DNA of 64,000 nt from OCS116 sp051531935 (GTDB lineage: Bacteria; Pseudomonadota; Alphaproteobacteria; Rhizobiales; OSC116). The notes beneath the pieces are model-generated. The model saw nothing but the letters and a program-made list of their open reading frames with translations, was not told the DNA's origin and made no database searches. The stretch lies in assembly GCA_051531935.1 (NCBI GenBank), contig JAOPTR010000001.1, forward strand, positions 310,001 through 374,000, read 5' to 3'. The translations under genes and the position numbers were made by a program. Positions 61,836-64,000 of the stretch are shown piece by piece (within the stretch, counting starts at the first letter, position 1; every line of letters starts with the position of its first letter).

Positions 61836-62395
61836 TAGCCAACCTCTTTCATCGCAAGTTTAAGATTATTGAGTTTAGTGCGCAGTGAATTGTCAACCAA
61901 TTTACTACCCACCTTTACGCGAAGGCCACCCAAAATTGAAGGATCAACCGACAATTCTAACTGAACTTCTTTTCCTACAGCGTCTTTCAACGCTTTTTTG
62001 AGTGCATCGGTTTGGGCTTTAGTAAGCTTAACCGCACTTAAAACCTCGGCTGTCACTTCACCTTTTTCAAGGGAAACTAAGCCGCGATATGCTGATATAA
62101 TTGCATCTATCGCGAATAGACGGCGATTTTGAGCAATTAAATTAATGAAATTTGCAGTCAGACCTTTAAGGCCTGCTTTTGCAACAATGGCGCCAATGGC
62201 TGCACTTTGTTGATCTGCTGTAAATACTGGAGATTTAACCAAACGCGTAAGCTCTTCGCTTTCGTTGATTAATTGACCAAAGCTATTGAGCTCATCGCCA
62301 ATTTTGTCTAATTGTTTGGCGTCTTTTGCCAAATCAAAAAGAGCAGTCGCATAACGACCAGGCATACCAGAAATAATCGATTGGTTATTTGACAC
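61835..62395 (-). CDS. atpH: ATP synthase F1 delta subunit
   Basis: A 186-residue peripheral stalk subunit (OSCP), recognised by GRYATALFDLAKDAKQLD, a helical middle and the C-terminal DPSILGGLRVKVGSKLVDNS. Translation starts with GTG at 62395, preceded by AAAAAGG. It is the first gene of the F1 operon. The F0 genes are not in this window, which is usual for alphaproteobacteria. Confidence 0.95.
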   Translation of the reverse strand: MSNNQSIISGMPGRYATALFDLAKDAKQLDKIGDELNSFGQLINESEELTRLVKSPVFTADQQSAAIGAIVAKAGLKGLTANFINLIAQNRRLFAIDAIISAYRGLVSLEKGEVTAEVLSAVKLTKAQTDALKKALKDAVGKEVQLELSVDPSILGGLRVKVGSKLVDNSLRTKLNNLKLAMKEVG

Positions 62396-62664
62396 GTATC
62401 AGCCTTTTTAAGTTCTATTTGTTAACGTCAGTATTTTTATTATTATTTTCGCTATTTTTAAAGTCATCCAAAGGTATGAGATGGCAAAAAAAGCGTATAA
62501 GTTGGCCATGATCTAACATACATAATTAGACCATGCAACAGAGTGAACACAAGATTCTGCAAAAAATCAACAATTTTGATGCGATTGGCATATAAAAGCC
62601 GCAATTGCCTGTAGGAAGCACAAAGATTCATAATTTTACATGCTTATTAACAGTCAATCTTGAA

Positions 62665-63438
62665 TCAAAACAAAGAGGTGGCGGCAACATAAAGCATGCG
62701 AACAGCCATGACCGTAAGGATGGCGGTGATTCCCATTTGAAAGTATTTGGCTGGCATGCGTTGCAATACCGCACGACCTGACAATGTGCCTACGAAACCA
62801 ACCACAATCATGATCACCAAAAACAAAGCCCACGCCTTGAATTGAAAGCCCAAAAAGCCGAAAATGATGATTTTTAGGCCATGTTGCACCACTAATAATG
62901 CGCCATGGGTGCCAGAGACTTGTTGTTTTTCGAGCGATTCGCGAGGCAATAATGCCATTGCCAAAGGCCCTGTGGCACCAATAAACATAGTCGCAAAGGT
63001 GGTGATAACTCCTCCAATGGCATAACCAACCTTGCCTAACTGCATATTTTTGGGTTTTGGCCCCCATGTTATGTAGAGAATAAACAGACCCAATATGCCA
63101 AGCAAAACGCCCTCGGGCAGTGCCACCACAAATTGACCACCAATAACCGCGCCTACCAATGCGCCAAAAAAGAAGTATACAAAGATTGACCAGACAATAT
63201 GTTTTCGTAATAAAAATGCACGGCTGCTATTGCTGCCCAATTGAATGACAGCGTGAACTGGAATGACCGCAGCCACTGGTAAAAAGTTAACCAATAGAGC
63301 CAACATGATGACACCACCGCCCAGACCAAATGCTGCGGTTATGGCTGATGTGAACATGGAAACGCTGATAAGAGTTATGGCAGCTGTGTTGCTGAGAATT
63401 TCGGGCCAAAAGCCTGCATTGATGAGATCGGTAAGCAT
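62665..63438 (-). CDS. TauE/SafE family permease
   Basis: A 257-residue inner-membrane protein with about eight predicted helices. Two family repeats are visible: FGLGGGVIMLALLVNFLPVA in the first half and MFIGATGPLAMALLP in the second. TauE/SafE proteins export sulfite, sulfoacetate or similar anions; the cargo here is unknown. The ATG follows AAAGGGGA. It lies upstream of the atp operon with a 269-base gap in which I see no gene. Confidence 0.87.
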   Translation of the reverse strand: MLTDLINAGFWPEILSNTAAITLISVSMFTSAITAAFGLGGGVIMLALLVNFLPVAAVIPVHAVIQLGSNSSRAFLLRKHIVWSIFVYFFFGALVGAVIGGQFVVALPEGVLLGILGLFILYITWGPKPKNMQLGKVGYAIGGVITTFATMFIGATGPLAMALLPRESLEKQQVSGTHGALLVVQHGLKIIIFGFLGFQFKAWALFLVIMIVVGFVGTLSGRAVLQRMPAKYFQMGITAILTVMAVRMLYVAATSLF

Positions 63439-63496
63439 ATTATCCCCTTTGTTAATCGGGACATTAGGTCAAAAAGTCTTACATGAATAGTCAATA

Positions 63497-64000
63497 TTAT
63501 TTATGTGACAGCACCATGAATTGCCGCCCCGCTAAATAGCAGAAGCCTATCCACGGAATTAGCGACATTATTGACATGGTAAGCCCCACAATACCCACAT
63601 TGGCGGGTACTAACATGAGAATGCCTGAGGCTAAACCAAAATATGCCGTTAGTTTACTGAAAGCATCGCCGTTCTTCATCGCATAAGAAAATAACAATAA
63701 CGCGATTGCTGAGAAAATGTAATAGGTATCATAGCCTGTGCCATTGAAAGTTGCTAAGGCCATTTGTCCTGCGCTGAGCAATTGATTTTGTATGATCGGG
63801 TTATCTGTTGCGTAGAATTGTTGGCTAAGATTTAACATTTCGATGCTGGTGTTTGACGAAAAATACAGGCACAGCCCCAAAAAACCAAATGCGATTGCCA
63901 ATAATATAAGCGCTTTATTTTGGCTCCAAAGCACAACAGAAAACCCCAAATACATGAAAATAACGAGGCTATTTTGAATGATCAGTAAAATATCGAGACC
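63497..64000 (-). CDS. Membrane protein, 5' end cut by window edge (DUF4386-like)
   Basis: The minus-strand frame is open from the right window edge to the stop at 63497. An internal ATG lies at 63955, but the 15 codons before it are also hydrophobic and without stop, so the true start is probably outside. At least 167 residues with about five membrane helices. The closing part, FGLASGILMLVPANVGIVG then MSIMSLIPWIGFCYLAGR, resembles DUF4386-type proteins of unknown function. This family call is from memory. Confidence 0.6.
   Translation of the reverse strand, partial: GLDILLIIQNSLVIFMYLGFSVVLWSQNKALILLAIAFGFLGLCLYFSSNTSIEMLNLSQQFYATDNPIIQNQLLSAGQMALATFNGTGYDTYYIFSAIALLLFSYAMKNGDAFSKLTAYFGLASGILMLVPANVGIVGLTMSIMSLIPWIGFCYLAGRQFMVLSHK

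Noticed and set aside
57511..62395. Possible missing subunits in the ATP synthase operon
   Set aside because: Only the F1 genes are expected here; the F0 genes are usually at a separate locus in alphaproteobacteria.

Overview
The window is a gene-dense, A/T-leaning stretch of a bacterial chromosome. It looks like an alphaproteobacterium of the Hyphomicrobiales (Rhizobiales) type. The main evidence is conserved gene order: the block rplU-rpmA-GNAT-GNAT-obgE-proB-proA-rsfS-rlmH-envC-ctpA-divergent polysaccharide deacetylase-rppH, the five-gene F1 operon atpHAGDC, the set chorismate mutase-hisC-prephenate dehydrogenase-ChaC beside metX-metW, and an L21 protein with the C-terminal extension typical of this group. 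The taxonomic placement is inferred from gene order and protein style, not from a marker-gene search. I saw no rRNA, tRNA, insertion sequence, prophage or CRISPR array.

Layout. 1-4.9 kb: an arginine succinyltransferase (cut by the window edge) and an M20 hydrolase face a class III aminotransferase-alanine dehydrogenase pair; a 22-bp near-perfect palindrome lies between them. 4.9-10.4 kb: small accessory genes (two VOC proteins, a serine hydrolase, DoxX, two LysR regulators, a LysE exporter, DUF1697). 10.4-16.5 kb: aromatic amino acid and methionine biosynthesis (ChaC, tyrA/tyrC, hisC, chorismate mutase, metX, metW, a methyltransferase). 16.5-25.8 kb: glyoxalase II, a DMT transporter, a c-di-GMP phosphodiesterase, a gamma-glutamyltransferase-like enzyme, MarC, L32, and the isoprenoid genes ispA and ispG. 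25.9-32.3 kb: a copper chaperone, a membrane LytTR regulator joined to a protein with three tandem GNAT domains, a rhodanese whose ribosome-binding site lies in a perfect hairpin, a Cache chemoreceptor and a YeeE/YedE pair. 32.3-39.7 kb: a signalling island with two paralogous GGDEF-EAL proteins and a secreted periplasmic protein paired with a second chemoreceptor. 39.7-54.6 kb: a flavoprotein, a GST and the conserved rplU-to-rppH block. 54.6-57.4 kb: an operon-like array of four HAD phosphatases with a 54-residue membrane protein between the first two. 57.5-62.4 kb: atpHAGDC. 62.6-64 kb: a TauE/SafE permease and a truncated membrane protein.

The genome is compact. Three convergent gene pairs share a single four-base palindromic stop (TTAA or CTAG), several operons use ATGA or TAATG overlaps, and many transcription units end in clear, often bidirectional, hairpin terminators. 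The least expected features are the triple-GNAT fusion with its LytTR partner, the hairpin over the rhodanese ribosome-binding site, the four-gene HAD array, the secreted protein-chemoreceptor pair, and the replacement of nadD by a GFA-family gene in an otherwise conserved block.
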